Notes: generated from the sequence alone by a model not told the origin. A DNA stretch of 64,000 nucleotides from Myxococcus llanfairpwllgwyngyllgogerychwyrndrobwllllantysiliogogogochensis (GCF_006636215.1 NZ_VIFM01000033.1:1-64000); one strand, 5' to 3'; shown: positions 23,770-32,904, numbered from the stretch's first letter. Made by a program: numbers and translations.

Positions 23770-25647
23770 CTACTCGGACTCGGGGGCTTCGGTCCGCGCG
23801 GGAGGCTCGGGCGCGTCGGCCACGTCCTCCAGCCGGTCCGCTGGAGGCAGCGGAGGCCGAACCCTCAGGCTCTCCGGCATGTGGGCCGGGTCATCCACGG
23901 GTCCAGGCACCGTCTCCATCGGCTCCAGCTTCTGGGCCTGGGACGACGTGCGCACCGCCGGCAGCGACTTCGTCACGGTGAGGGTGTCGCGCACAGTCCC
24001 CGTGGAGGTGATGAGCCGCGCCGTCAGCGTGCCGCCGTCCACCACCACATCCATGAAGCCATACACCTGGTTGTCGCGCAGGGCCGTCCACGAGGGCTGG
24101 CTGCCCGCGAAGGGGCGCAGTGTCGCGCCGCCGCTGCCCACCACGACATAGGGAATGCCACGCGTGCCCGACGGAGCCACGGCGTCTCCCTTCATCGGCT
24201 TGCTGCGCTCGTAGTTGTGGTCATGCCCGGTGAGCACCAGGTCCACGCCATACTTCTCGAAGAGCGGGCCGTACGTGCGGCGCATGGTGAGCTGCGAGCC
24301 GTGCTCTCCGCTGGACCAGGGCGGGTGGTGGAAGAAGACGACCTTCCACGGCAGCGCACTGGCCGCCAGGTCCTGCTCGGCCCACGTCTTCTGCGCCGCC
24401 GCCGAGCACCGGTCCGACGACGCCATTCCGATGGCGCAGTTGGAGTCGAGCGCGGTGAAGTGCACGTTGCCCCAGTCGAACGAGTAGTAGCGCTCGCTCT
24501 TCGCCGGGTTGTTGGTGGGCAGGTAGAAGTTGTCCAGGTAGGGCTGCCCCTGGTTCGTCACGTACTCGTGATTGCCCAGCGAGGGGAACACCGGCACCTC
24601 GCGCAGCAAGGCCCCCATGGGCTTGAACATCCGGTCCTGGAACTCCTGCTCGGTACCGGAGGAGTAGGCGTTGTCCCCCAGCGCGACGAGGAACTCTCCG
24701 CGCCACTCCGGCTTGTTCATCATCGCCATCACCTTCGACTGCGCGGAGCCGCCCGTGCCGAAGTCACCCATCGTGGTGAAGCGCACGCGCCGCGTCCCCG
24801 GCGCCGAGGCCGTGCGGAACGTCCGCAGCCCCGTGACGGAGCCACACGCCTCCACGCTGTAGCCATACGCGCGGCCCGGCTGCAGGCCCTCCAGCTTCAC
24901 CGCGTGACGCCAGCCCGCGACGGTGGCCGTCGCCGTGCGCGCCAGCAACGTGCCCTCGCCGAAGCGGACGAAGGGCGTGCAGGACACGCCGGAGCGAAAC
25001 ACGACGATGGCGCTCGTGGGCCCCACGCTCTGGAGGTACGGCAGGCGCGGCAACACCGGCCCGGAGTCCGCGGTGGACGCGGGCGGCACGGTCTGCTCAC
25101 CACACGCGCGCGTCTCCGCGATGGAGGCCCAGTCATTCACCGTGTTGCCATTCACGGTGATGCGCACGTAGCGGGCCTTGCGCGCGCTGAACGCATACGT
25201 CTGCGCCTGGTTGTTCAATGCGCTGTCGGCCGCATACGCCTGCGTGAAGGTGGCGCCGTCCTCGGACGTGGAGAGGACGAAGTGGTTCTGTCGCTCGTTC
25301 CCCCGGTGCCACGCGACGGTGGTCCCCACCAGCGTCTGGGACGCGCCCAGGTCCATGATGAGGAACGCGCCCTTGCCCGGACCACTCCAGCGCGTGTCCA
25401 GGTTGTCGTCCTGCGAGTTGGCCGCGACGCTGCCATCACCGTCGTCACCGCTGGCCGTCACGGAGGCGGTGGTGAGCATGCGGCAGTCGGGCGCCGTCAA
25501 GGCGGCCTCGGAGACCTGCGACTCCGTCGTGGGGACTTCGGGTGGAACAACGTCCTGGTCGGCGGACGCGGGGGGCTCGTCGCAGCCAGCAACGGCCGCG
25601 AGCAGCACGCCCAGGAAGCATGTGGAGAGATTGCGTCGGTCGCTCAT
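23770..25647 (-). CDS. lipoprotein with discoidin (F5/8 type C) and purple-acid-phosphatase-like metallophosphoesterase domains
   Basis: A 625-residue protein with lipobox LLAAVAGC (Cys near 23). Residues 55-180 resemble an F5/8C carbohydrate-binding domain (DTRWSGPGKGAFLIMDLGAS). Residues 195-280 match the fibronectin-like N-domain of purple acid phosphatases. The catalytic domain (285-520) has the metal ligands in MGDFGTGG, VALGDNAYSSG, PSLGNHEYV, FFHHPPWSSG and LTGHDHNYER. It should hydrolyse phosphate esters at the cell surface. The last 100 residues are Pro/Glu-rich and disordered-looking. The ATG at 25647 begins the signal peptide MSDRRNLST. Confidence 0.9.
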   Translation of the reverse strand: MSDRRNLSTCFLGVLLAAVAGCDEPPASADQDVVPPEVPTTESQVSEAALTAPDCRMLTTASVTASGDDGDGSVAANSQDDNLDTRWSGPGKGAFLIMDLGASQTLVGTTVAWHRGNERQNHFVLSTSEDGATFTQAYAADSALNNQAQTYAFSARKARYVRITVNGNTVNDWASIAETRACGEQTVPPASTADSGPVLPRLPYLQSVGPTSAIVVFRSGVSCTPFVRFGEGTLLARTATATVAGWRHAVKLEGLQPGRAYGYSVEACGSVTGLRTFRTASAPGTRRVRFTTMGDFGTGGSAQSKVMAMMNKPEWRGEFLVALGDNAYSSGTEQEFQDRMFKPMGALLREVPVFPSLGNHEYVTNQGQPYLDNFYLPTNNPAKSERYYSFDWGNVHFTALDSNCAIGMASSDRCSAAAQKTWAEQDLAASALPWKVVFFHHPPWSSGEHGSQLTMRRTYGPLFEKYGVDLVLTGHDHNYERSKPMKGDAVAPSGTRGIPYVVVGSGGATLRPFAGSQPSWTALRDNQVYGFMDVVVDGGTLTARLITSTGTVRDTLTVTKSLPAVRTSSQAQKLEPMETVPGPVDDPAHMPESLRVRPPLPPADRLEDVADAPEPPARTEAPESE

Positions 25648-25764
25648 GATGGGAGCCCAAACGGAACCCATCTGGCGACATTCCATTTGTGGACACTCGC
25701 CCTTCCCCCCAGGCGGCAGGGCAGCCGAGCGCGAGCCACGGCTGGCAGGGCATGGACAGACGAA

Positions 25765-25807
25765 GGGCCTCCGCGCGTCCCAGATGCGAGGGAGCGGGGA
25801 GGCCCTT
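25765..25807 (-). terminator. terminator after cystathionine gamma-lyase/synthase gene
   Basis: GGGCCTCC (25765-25772) pairs with GGAGGCCC (25798-25805) around a 25-nt loop. Its stem core equals those at 9712 and 23704. Confidence 0.55.
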
Positions 25808-25838
25808 GGAAGCCCGCCAGGCGCGGGGGCTGACGCGG

Positions 25839-26984
25839 TTACTTCACCGCGTCGAGCGCCTGGGACAGGTCATCGATGAGGTCGCGCGAGTCCTCGATGC
25901 CGACGGACAGGCGGATGAAGCCATCGGCGATGCCGAGCTTCTCGCGCGTCTCCTTGGGCACGGAGGCGTGGGTCATGATGGCCGGGTGCTCGATGAGGGA
26001 CTCGACGCCGCCGAGCGACTCCGCGCAGGCGAAGACCTTCACCGTCTTGAGGAAGCGGCGCGCCGCCTCCAGGCCGCCGTGGATGTCGAACGTCAGCATG
26101 CCGCCGAAGCCCGTCATCTGCTGGCGCGCGAGCGCGTGCTGCGGATGCGTCTCCAGGCCCGGGTAGGTGACCTTCTTCACCTTGGGGTGCGTGGCCAGGA
26201 ACTGGGACACCTTCATCGCGTTGTGCGCGTGGCGGTCCATGCGGACATGGAGCGTCTTCACGCCGCGCAGCACGAGGAAGCTGTCGAAGGCGCCGGACAC
26301 GCCGCCCACCGCGTTCTGGAGGAAGTACATCCGCTCGGCCACGTCCTCGCGGCTGGTGCAGACGAAGCCGCCCACCACGTCGCTGTGTCCGTTGAGGTAC
26401 TTGGTGGTGGAGTGCGCCACCACGTCGAAGCCGAGGTCCAGCGGGCGCTGGAAGTACGGCGTCATGAAGGTGTTGTCGGCGACGGCGAGGATGTTGTGCT
26501 TCTTGGCGACCTCGGCGATGCGCGCCAGGTCGATGAGCTTGAGCATCGGATTGGTGGGGGTCTCCACCCACACCATCTTCGTCTTCGGCGTAATCGCCGC
26601 CTCGAAGGCTCTCGGGTCGGACAGGTCGACGAAGGAGAAGTTCAGGCCGCAGCGCTTGTAGACCTTGTCGAAGAGGCGGAAGGTGCCTCCGTAGACGTCG
26701 TCGGAGACGATGACGTGGTCACCGTGATCCAACATGTGCATCAGCATGTCCGTGCCCGCGAGGCCGGAGGCGAAGGCGGCGCCGTACTTCGCGCCCTCGA
26801 GCGCGGCCAGACAGTCCTGGAGCGCCTTGCGGGTGGGGTTCTGCGTCCGGCTGTACTCGTAGCCCTTGTGCTCCCCGGGCCCGTCCTGGACGTAGGTGGA
26901 GGTCAGGTAGACGGGGGTCATGATGGCGCCCGTCGTGGGGTCCGGCTCCTGACCGGCATGGATGGCGAGAGTGTCGAAGCGCAT
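25839..26984 (-). CDS. cystathionine gamma-lyase/gamma-synthase family PLP enzyme
   Basis: A 381-residue Cys/Met-metabolism PLP enzyme. The cofactor lysine is in VAHSTTKYLNGHSDVVGG near 200, the cofactor phosphate site in FASGLAGTDMLMHML near 77-91, and the substrate site in ETPTNPMLKLIDL near 144. The family includes gamma-lyase, gamma-synthase and homocysteine gamma-lyase, which cannot be separated safely by eye. Cystathionine beta-synthase in the same window makes a gamma-lyase (second step of reverse transsulfuration) the best guess. The ATG at 26984 starts the conserved MRFDTLAIHAGQ; a longer frame is rejected. Confidence 0.9.
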   Translation of the reverse strand: MRFDTLAIHAGQEPDPTTGAIMTPVYLTSTYVQDGPGEHKGYEYSRTQNPTRKALQDCLAALEGAKYGAAFASGLAGTDMLMHMLDHGDHVIVSDDVYGGTFRLFDKVYKRCGLNFSFVDLSDPRAFEAAITPKTKMVWVETPTNPMLKLIDLARIAEVAKKHNILAVADNTFMTPYFQRPLDLGFDVVAHSTTKYLNGHSDVVGGFVCTSREDVAERMYFLQNAVGGVSGAFDSFLVLRGVKTLHVRMDRHAHNAMKVSQFLATHPKVKKVTYPGLETHPQHALARQQMTGFGGMLTFDIHGGLEAARRFLKTVKVFACAESLGGVESLIEHPAIMTHASVPKETREKLGIADGFIRLSVGIEDSRDLIDDLSQALDAVK

Positions 26985-27033
26985 GGGCGGGGGAGTAACA
27001 CAGCCCCCTGGGCCGTGCATCAGCCCCGCTGCC

Positions 27034-27795
27034 CTACTCGAACGTCCCGTGCCGCCCCGCCCCCTTCGCGAAGCGGGTGGCCCCGGCGATGGACTCCGAT
27101 TCCAGCACCTTCACGCCCCCCACGAACTCCTGACGCAGCGCTTCTTCCAGGCCCAGGCCCCCCTGGGCGTAGGCCGAAGCCCGGTCCGCGTTCATGCAAG
27201 CCTGCGGAAACGCGGCCACTTCCCGGGCGAGCGCTTCGGCCGCCTCGCGTGCCTGCCCGCGGGGCACCACGCGGTTGACCAGTCCCATGGCCAGCGCCTC
27301 CTGAGCCGACACGGGGCGTCCGGTGAGGATGAGGTCCATGGCCCGGGACAGGCCGATGAGCCGGGGCAAACGCACGGTGCCGCCGTCGATGAGCGGCACG
27401 CCCCAGCGCCGGCAGAAGACGCCCAGCACCGCGTCCTCCTCCGCCACGCGCAAGTCGCACCACAGCGCCAGCTCCAGGCCACCCGCCACGGCGTGGCCTG
27501 AAATCGCCGCGATGACGGGCTTGCCCAGCACCATGCGCGACGGACCCATGGGGCCGTCCCCGTCGACTTGAAGGCGCGGCATGCGGCCCTCGGAGACGGC
27601 CTTGAGGTCCGCGCCCGCGCAGAAGGTGCCACCGTCGCCGTACAGCACCCCCACGCGCGCGTCGGAATCGGCGTCGAAGGAGCGAAAGGCCTCCGCGAGC
27701 TCCTGGGCGGTGGCGCCATCCACCGCGTTGCGCACCTCGGGCCGCTGGAGGATGACGGTGGTGATGGGGCCGCTCTTCTCGACGCGCACACTCAT
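27034..27795 (-). CDS. enoyl-CoA hydratase/isomerase family protein
   Basis: A 253-residue crotonase-fold enzyme. The oxyanion-hole segments are GTFCAGADLKA near 63-73 and AISGHAVAGGLELALWCDLR near 101-120; the latter holds one conserved Gly and Glu, and AEEDAVLG follows. These enzymes hydrate enoyl-CoA or rearrange CoA esters. The ATG at 27795 (MSVRVEKSG) is the natural start. It is divergent from the RlmK-like gene, 133 bp away, and lies 49 bp upstream of the gamma-lyase in the same direction, so they may share a transcript. Confidence 0.9.
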   Translation of the reverse strand: MSVRVEKSGPITTVILQRPEVRNAVDGATAQELAEAFRSFDADSDARVGVLYGDGGTFCAGADLKAVSEGRMPRLQVDGDGPMGPSRMVLGKPVIAAISGHAVAGGLELALWCDLRVAEEDAVLGVFCRRWGVPLIDGGTVRLPRLIGLSRAMDLILTGRPVSAQEALAMGLVNRVVPRGQAREAAEALAREVAAFPQACMNADRASAYAQGGLGLEEALRQEFVGGVKVLESESIAGATRFAKGAGRHGTFE

Positions 27796-27928
27796 GGCGC
27801 CGAGTCTTCCCTCCCCCAGCACTCGCCGCAATGCCCGCGCGGGGGGCGTGCGCTTCGTCACCTGCCCGCCCGAAGCGGCCTCTCCGAGCTTGTCGTCCGT
27901 CCGCGAGTCAGGGATGAGTGGGGCCGAG

Positions 27929-28930
27929 ATGGCTGACCCACAAGATACCCACGGCAACGGCGGCAACGAGACACCCGGGACGACCGAGGCGGCCATGTTC
28001 GCCAACCGGCTGCGCAAGGGCGCGAAGCACTTTCGCAAGTGGGCCCAGGCCCGGGGGCTGACGTCGTTCCGCGTCTATGACCGGGACATCCCCGAGTACC
28101 CCTTCGCGGTGGATATCTACGGCGACTGCGTCCACGTCACCGAGTACCCGCGCCGACGCGCGCTCAAGTCCGGCACGGCGGAGACGCAGCGCACGGAGGT
28201 GCTCGCGGCGGTGACGGAGGTGCTGGAGGTTCCCGCCGAGCGCGTCTTCGTCAAGACGCACACGCCCCAGCCCTGGGGTCGCGCGCAGTACGGCCGCGTG
28301 GGCCAGGGCAGTGGACGGCTCGTGGTGGAGGAGCGGGGCCTGAAGTTCTGGGTCAACCTGGGCGACTACCTGGACACCGGCCTCTTCATGGACCATCGCG
28401 ACACCCGGCAGCGCGTGCGCGAGGAGGCCAGGGGCAAGCGCTTCCTCAACCTCTTCGCGTACACGGGCGCGTTCACCGTGTACGCCGCCGCGGGTGGCGC
28501 CGCGAGCACGGTGACGGTGGACCTGTCCAACTCGTACCTGGACTGGGCCGAGGACAACCTGGACCTGAATGGACTGGCGAGCTCGCGCCACGAACTCATC
28601 CGCGCGGACGCGAAGGCGTGGGTGGAGGCCCAGGCCCGGGGCCCCGAGCGCTTTGACCTCATCGTCTGCGACCCGCCCTCCTTCTCCACCTCGAAGAAGA
28701 TGACGGGCTCGTTCAACGTGCAGAGAGACCACCCGCGCCTGCTGGACGCACTCCGGACACTGTTGTCACCCGGAGGCGTCCTCTACTTCTCCAACAACTT
28801 CCTCGGCTTCCAGCTCGACGCCAAGGCGACGCGCGGCTGGAAGTCCGTGGAGGAGCTCACACCGGCCTCCATCCCCGAGGACTTCCAGCGCAAGGACATC
28901 CACCGCTGCTGGCGGATGGTGGCGCCCTGA
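27929..28930 (+). CDS. free-standing RlmK-like class I rRNA methyltransferase
   Basis: A 333-residue SAM methyltransferase. From residue 23 on it reads MFANRLRKGAKHFRKWAQ followed by DIPEYPFAVDIYG, the start of the RlmK half of bifunctional RlmKL, which makes m7G2069 in 23S rRNA. SAM motifs are FLNLFAYTGAFTVYAAAGG near 172 and the catalytic-loop DLIVCDPPSFS near 244; FNVQRDH follows as in RlmK. The m2G-forming RlmL half with its THUMP domain is absent. The start is uncertain: ATGs at 27914, 27929 and 27994 are all in frame. Confidence 0.88.
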   Translation: MADPQDTHGNGGNETPGTTEAAMFANRLRKGAKHFRKWAQARGLTSFRVYDRDIPEYPFAVDIYGDCVHVTEYPRRRALKSGTAETQRTEVLAAVTEVLEVPAERVFVKTHTPQPWGRAQYGRVGQGSGRLVVEERGLKFWVNLGDYLDTGLFMDHRDTRQRVREEARGKRFLNLFAYTGAFTVYAAAGGAASTVTVDLSNSYLDWAEDNLDLNGLASSRHELIRADAKAWVEAQARGPERFDLIVCDPPSFSTSKKMTGSFNVQRDHPRLLDALRTLLSPGGVLYFSNNFLGFQLDAKATRGWKSVEELTPASIPEDFQRKDIHRCWRMVAP

Positions 28931-28964
28931 GGACGGACCTCAGCGCGCCACCCGTCATGACGGA

Positions 28965-30155
28965 CTACAGCCAGCAGACGTTTTCCTGGCAGCGCTCTCC
29001 CGCGGGGCACTCGCAGTTGGCCACGCAGGCCTTGCCGCTCCCTCGGTTGACGGGCTTGCACGCGCCCTCCGTGCAGGCCTCTCCCGCCGGGCACTCGCAG
29101 TTGGCGCGGCACACGGTGGTGGTGCCCGCATCCTGCGGCGTCGGAGGCGGAGGCGCGCGGCAGTAGTTGTTCGTGCACACCTGACCTGAAGGACAGTCGC
29201 AGTTGGCGGCGCAGGCATTGCCCGGGCCCGCGTCGGGCGGAGGAGGCGGCGGCGCGGGAGGACGGCAGTAGCCGCTGGTGCAGACCTGGCCGGAGGGGCA
29301 GTCACAGTTCGCCAGGCACGTCTGACCCGGTTCCGGCTCCGTGGAGCGGCACTGGCCGTTCGTGCAGACCTGGCCCGAGGGACACTCGCAGTTGGCGCGG
29401 CACTCACCGCCGTGGGGAATGGGCAGGCAGTAGCCAATCTGGCAGGACTGGTCCGCGGGGCACTGCGTGGTGGACTCGCACTGCGCACGGCACTGGCCGT
29501 CCACGCAGTCCTTGCCACCCGAGCAATCCGCCGCCGTGCGGCACGCGTTCGGGTCCGGCGGACGCGGGCGGCACACGCCGAAGACACACGCCTCGGTGCT
29601 GGAGCACTGCCCATCCGTCGCGCAGCCGCGGTGACACTGGTTGTTGATGCAGTAGTTCCCCGTGCCGCAGTCCGCGTTCACCTGGCACACGGGCCCCGGA
29701 CCCGCATCCATCGGAGGATGCCCCCCGTCGGGAGGACCCGCGTCGGGACGACCGCCGCCATCCGGGCGAGGGCCACCGTCGGGCTTCGGGCCGGAATCGG
29801 GAGTGCCGCCGTCACGCGGCGGCCGCGAGCTACTCGGGGTGCAGAAGCCGTCCTCGCACCTGCCACCGGAGGAGCACTCGGCGGTGCGGGTGCAGGGCTG
29901 ATTGCAGACGGAGTTGATGCAGATCTCCGTGCCGGGGCATTCGAGCGTGGAGGTACACCGATCCGCGTTGGGCCCCAGGTCGCGACAGTAGCCCGCGCGG
30001 CAGTACTGGTCGGCGTCACAGTCGGCGTTGGTGGCGCAGTAGCAGAGTTCCTCGTCGTCCAGCCAACTGTCATCGTTCTCGTGGATGATGCAGCCAGAGA
30101 ATGCGAACAACACGAGGAGCGGCGCCAGCAGGCCGCGTGCGGGGTGGTGCCTCAT
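28965..30155 (-). CDS. cysteine-rich repeat lipoprotein
   Basis: A 396-residue lipoprotein (lipobox LFAFSGC, Cys near 22) made almost entirely of short disulfide modules of about 18-35 residues. A typical unit is ANCECPSGQVCTNGQC. Early modules have the form NADC-ADQYCRAGYC, and a Pro/Gly/Asp-rich linker (about 115-155, rich in PDGG) splits the array. Such arrays are common in myxobacterial surface proteins, where they act as spacers or ligand-binding stalks; the function here is unknown. The ATG at 30155 has GGAG 9 nt upstream; another in-frame ATG lies at 30170. Confidence 0.85.
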   Translation of the reverse strand: MRHHPARGLLAPLLVLFAFSGCIIHENDDSWLDDEELCYCATNADCDADQYCRAGYCRDLGPNADRCTSTLECPGTEICINSVCNQPCTRTAECSSGGRCEDGFCTPSSSRPPRDGGTPDSGPKPDGGPRPDGGGRPDAGPPDGGHPPMDAGPGPVCQVNADCGTGNYCINNQCHRGCATDGQCSSTEACVFGVCRPRPPDPNACRTAADCSGGKDCVDGQCRAQCESTTQCPADQSCQIGYCLPIPHGGECRANCECPSGQVCTNGQCRSTEPEPGQTCLANCDCPSGQVCTSGYCRPPAPPPPPPDAGPGNACAANCDCPSGQVCTNNYCRAPPPPTPQDAGTTTVCRANCECPAGEACTEGACKPVNRGSGKACVANCECPAGERCQENVCWL

Positions 30156-30245
30156 GAGCGGGGACTCCATGCTTCGGGGAACCGGTCCGGCCACCGGGTG
30201 GGTTGTCCGGTTTCACCCGCGTTCGACTCCAAGGCGCTGACGGCT

Positions 30246-30266
30246 GATCAAAAATCTTTTTTGATC
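30246..30266. promoter_or_regulatory. AT-rich perfect palindrome in the gap before the ECF/FecR pair
   Basis: GATCAAAAA (30246-30254) and TTTTTGATC (30258-30266) are exact inverted copies with a 3-bp centre, in a divergent 235-bp gap. The A/T block is conspicuous in this GC-rich DNA. It could be an operator shared by both genes; as an RNA hairpin it would resemble a terminator but no gene feeds into it. Confidence 0.5.
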
Positions 30267-30390
30267 GGGTCACGTCGCTGCGGCGACCCAGGGGCACGGA
30301 GGTAGTGTGCTGGCCTGGACCTTTCACATGGACGGTGGGGCGCTCCTACAGGGGGGGACCTCATGGCGCGTCCCGGAGGGAGAGCGTCCG

Positions 30391-31056
30391 GTGATCTTCC
30401 GCGAAGCCCAGGCATTGGCGCCGGCCGCCTCGCCCGAGGAGCGCCCTGGACAGGGCCCTTCCTCACCTCCCACGTCGGATGAGCCCCAGCTCCAGTCGCT
30501 GGTGCGCCGGCTCCAGGAAGGAGACACCACGGCCTTCGAGCACCTCTACGAGCTGACCCGGGTGGACGCCGCGCGCACCTTGCGGCACCTGGTGGGCAAT
30601 CGCGTGGACGTGGAGGACCTGCTCCAGGAGGTGTACCTGCGGCTCTTGACGGCGGTGAAGGGCTTCCGGGGCGAGTCGCGCTTCCGGACGTTCTTCTACC
30701 GGGTGTGCTCGAACGTGGCGCTGTCGCATCTGCGCTGGAAGCGGCGCAGGCCCGAGGACTCGGTCGCGGAGCCGCCCGAGCAAGAGTCTCCAGACGAGGA
30801 CCCGGAGCGTGCCGCGTCGCGGCGGCAGGCCGCTCGGCTGGTGGAGGCGGCGCTGGAGAAGCTCAAGCCGAAGAAGCGAATCGTCTTCGTGTACTACGAG
30901 CTGTGCGGAATGAGCCCGGACGAAATCGCCGAGGCCGTGGGAAGCTCTCCCAACACCGTCCGCAGCCGCCTGCACCACGCGCGATTGGAGTTCAACGAGG
31001 CCATGCAGCGACTGCTCGCCACCCGCCGCCCTGGAGGCCCTCATGGCGCACCCTGA
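30391..31056 (+). CDS. ECF-type RNA polymerase sigma factor
   Basis: A 221-residue sigma factor. Region 2 includes VEDLLQEVYLRLLTAVKGF and FRTFFYRVCSNVALSHLRWK near 75-121; region 4 has MSPDEIAEAVGSSPNTVRSR near 176-195. The first 35 residues are Pro-rich and not part of the fold. The GTG at 30391 follows a GGAGGG ribosome-binding site and is preferred to a start at 30307. It overlaps the downstream zinc-finger/FecR gene by 14 bp, the usual sigma/anti-sigma coupling. Confidence 0.9.
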   Translation: MIFREAQALAPAASPEERPGQGPSSPPTSDEPQLQSLVRRLQEGDTTAFEHLYELTRVDAARTLRHLVGNRVDVEDLLQEVYLRLLTAVKGFRGESRFRTFFYRVCSNVALSHLRWKRRRPEDSVAEPPEQESPDEDPERAASRRQAARLVEAALEKLKPKKRIVFVYYELCGMSPDEIAEAVGSSPNTVRSRLHHARLEFNEAMQRLLATRRPGGPHGAP

Positions 31057-32875
31057 GGCACGGGCGCTGTGGGCGCTGGCGGCGAACGAGCTGAGCGCCG
31101 AGGAGACGGCGAGCACGCGCACGCACCTGTCGAGCTGCGCGACGTGCACCGCCGAGTGGGAGCAGGTGCGGGCCAGCCGCGCCGTGCTGCACGAAGCCAG
31201 GAGCGTGGAGCCCCAGGTGAACTGGGACGCGGTGGGCGCGAAGCTGCGTGCCGAGGCCGCCGCGCGACTGGAGGCGAAGTCCTGGCGGTCCCGATGGCCG
31301 TGGAGCACCGCGACGGCGCGACGCTCCGGGAGCGAGGAACACGCGCGACAGGAGGGGAAGTCCACCGCGACCTTGTCGCCCGTGAGAACGGTGAGCGCGC
31401 GACGGGCAGACAAGTCATTCCGACCGACGTGGCCCTGGGCGCTCGCGCTCGCGGGAACCTGCGCCGTGGTGTTCGCGCTCTGGATGGGCCGTCCAACAGG
31501 GCCGTCCGTGAGTCCCCGTCCTCCTGAAGTGGTGCTCGCGGAGCAAGCGGCTCCGCCTCCCGAGGCGACGGTGGCGATGGGCACGCCCACGTCCCCCGCC
31601 GAGCAGGATTCGACCCGAGCGGAGAGCACGACGGGCGCGGTGATGCGCGAGCGCGGCGGCGCGGAGCGAGAGCTGCGGGCCGGGATGCGTTTGCGCTCGG
31701 GGGCGGCGGTGAAGACTCCGGCGCGAGCCTCCGCGATGTTGCGCCTGCCGGACGCGAGCCGGGTGAGGTTGTCGTCGGACTCGGAGGTGGAGCTGTCCCG
31801 CGCGGAGGCCAGCGACGTGCACCTCACGGTGCGCCAGGGCCGGGTGTCCGTGAAGGCCTCGCATGCGGAGCGCCGTGGCTTCCTCGTGGACGTCGCGGGC
31901 CTGCGAGTGTCGGTGGTGGGCACGGTGTTCACCGTGGAGCGCACGGCCCTGGGGGCATCGGTGGCGGTCTCCGAAGGTCGAGTCCGCGTGGAGCTGCAGG
32001 GCCAGCCCGCGCGGATGGTGGGCGCGGGCGAGCGTGTGGAGTTGTCCGAGCAGGGGGGCGCGCTGAAGCAGGAACCGCTGTCCGAACCGGACCGTGATGC
32101 GCTCGACTCGATGGACCTTCCCACCGAGTCGTCCACGCAGGAGCCAGGCCCGACGGTGCCGACAGGTGCGAGCACACCCGAGGCAGCTCCGAGCGTGGTG
32201 CCAGCGGTGGCCCATGCCCCCCAGACGCCGAGCACCGTGAAGCCGGCCCTCGCAACGGAGCCCTCCCACAAGGTGGAGCGCAAGTCGAAGGTGGTGGCCG
32301 CATCCATGAAGTCTCGACAGGAGAAGGCTCCGCTTCCGCCAGAGGCATCGGAGGTCAAGGAGAAGTCCCCCGTGGAGCCCACGTCACCGCCGCCGACCGC
32401 GGTGGCCGCGTCGACGCCCCCGCCGGCCCCCACTCCTCGGAATCCCGCGGACCCCACGCAGGAGTTCGCGCCCTACCCCGCGCCGTCGGTGACGGAGAAG
32501 CTGCCTCCTGCCCAACTGGCAACCAAGGCTTCCGAGCCGAAGCCGCCGGTGCAGGTGGCGGAGCGTCCTCAGCCCAAGAAGAAGGAGGGACTCATTCCGA
32601 TGTCCCTGCTGTCGAAGGACGCTGACGAGCGGTTCCTGGGCTACGCGCGAATCCAGATGGGGCCACGGACGTGTGAGAACTTCCTCGCGGGCCTGGAGGA
32701 AATCGCGGACAAGAGCCCGCGCACGGACCACCGCGAGCAGGCGCGCTATCTGCGCGCACGCTGCTTCGAGGAGCGACTCCAGGGGCAGGACGCGAAGATG
32801 GAGTATCGCCAGTACCTGAACGACTTCCCGCGCGGCCGGTACGCGCGAGAGGCCGGCACCGCGCTGCTGCCCTGA
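31043..32875 (+). CDS. zf-HC2 anti-sigma / FecR-domain membrane protein with TPR-like C-terminus
   Basis: A 610-residue protein. The N-terminus has the zinc-binding THLSSCATC near 28-36 of anti-sigma factors. A membrane helix PWALALAGTCAVVFALWMG lies near 131-149. A FecR domain follows (about 213-305: RAGMRLRSGAAVKTPARASA, VSVVGTVFTVE). A long Pro/Ala/Glu-rich linker (about 335-510) leads to a helical, TPR-like end (530-610). The upstream sigma factor overlaps by 14 bp and the ATG has GGAGGCCC before it. It probably ties up the sigma factor and reads an envelope signal. The linker is long enough to span the periplasm to the peptidoglycan or outer membrane (inference). Confidence 0.88.
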   Translation: MAHPEARALWALAANELSAEETASTRTHLSSCATCTAEWEQVRASRAVLHEARSVEPQVNWDAVGAKLRAEAAARLEAKSWRSRWPWSTATARRSGSEEHARQEGKSTATLSPVRTVSARRADKSFRPTWPWALALAGTCAVVFALWMGRPTGPSVSPRPPEVVLAEQAAPPPEATVAMGTPTSPAEQDSTRAESTTGAVMRERGGAERELRAGMRLRSGAAVKTPARASAMLRLPDASRVRLSSDSEVELSRAEASDVHLTVRQGRVSVKASHAERRGFLVDVAGLRVSVVGTVFTVERTALGASVAVSEGRVRVELQGQPARMVGAGERVELSEQGGALKQEPLSEPDRDALDSMDLPTESSTQEPGPTVPTGASTPEAAPSVVPAVAHAPQTPSTVKPALATEPSHKVERKSKVVAASMKSRQEKAPLPPEASEVKEKSPVEPTSPPPTAVAASTPPPAPTPRNPADPTQEFAPYPAPSVTEKLPPAQLATKASEPKPPVQVAERPQPKKKEGLIPMSLLSKDADERFLGYARIQMGPRTCENFLAGLEEIADKSPRTDHREQARYLRARCFEERLQGQDAKMEYRQYLNDFPRGRYAREAGTALLP

Positions 32876-32904
32876 ACCCCGCGAGCACCCCGGTGCCCGA
32901 CGCG

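Noticed and set aside
22894-25833. 979-codon plus-strand frame across two lipoprotein genes and a terminator
   Set aside because: Crosses a perfect terminator stem and overlaps genes with clear domains on both strands.
30267-30289. GGGTC...GACCC hairpin next to the AT-rich palindrome
   Set aside because: Contains mismatches and has no gene to terminate; may be chance in GC-rich DNA.
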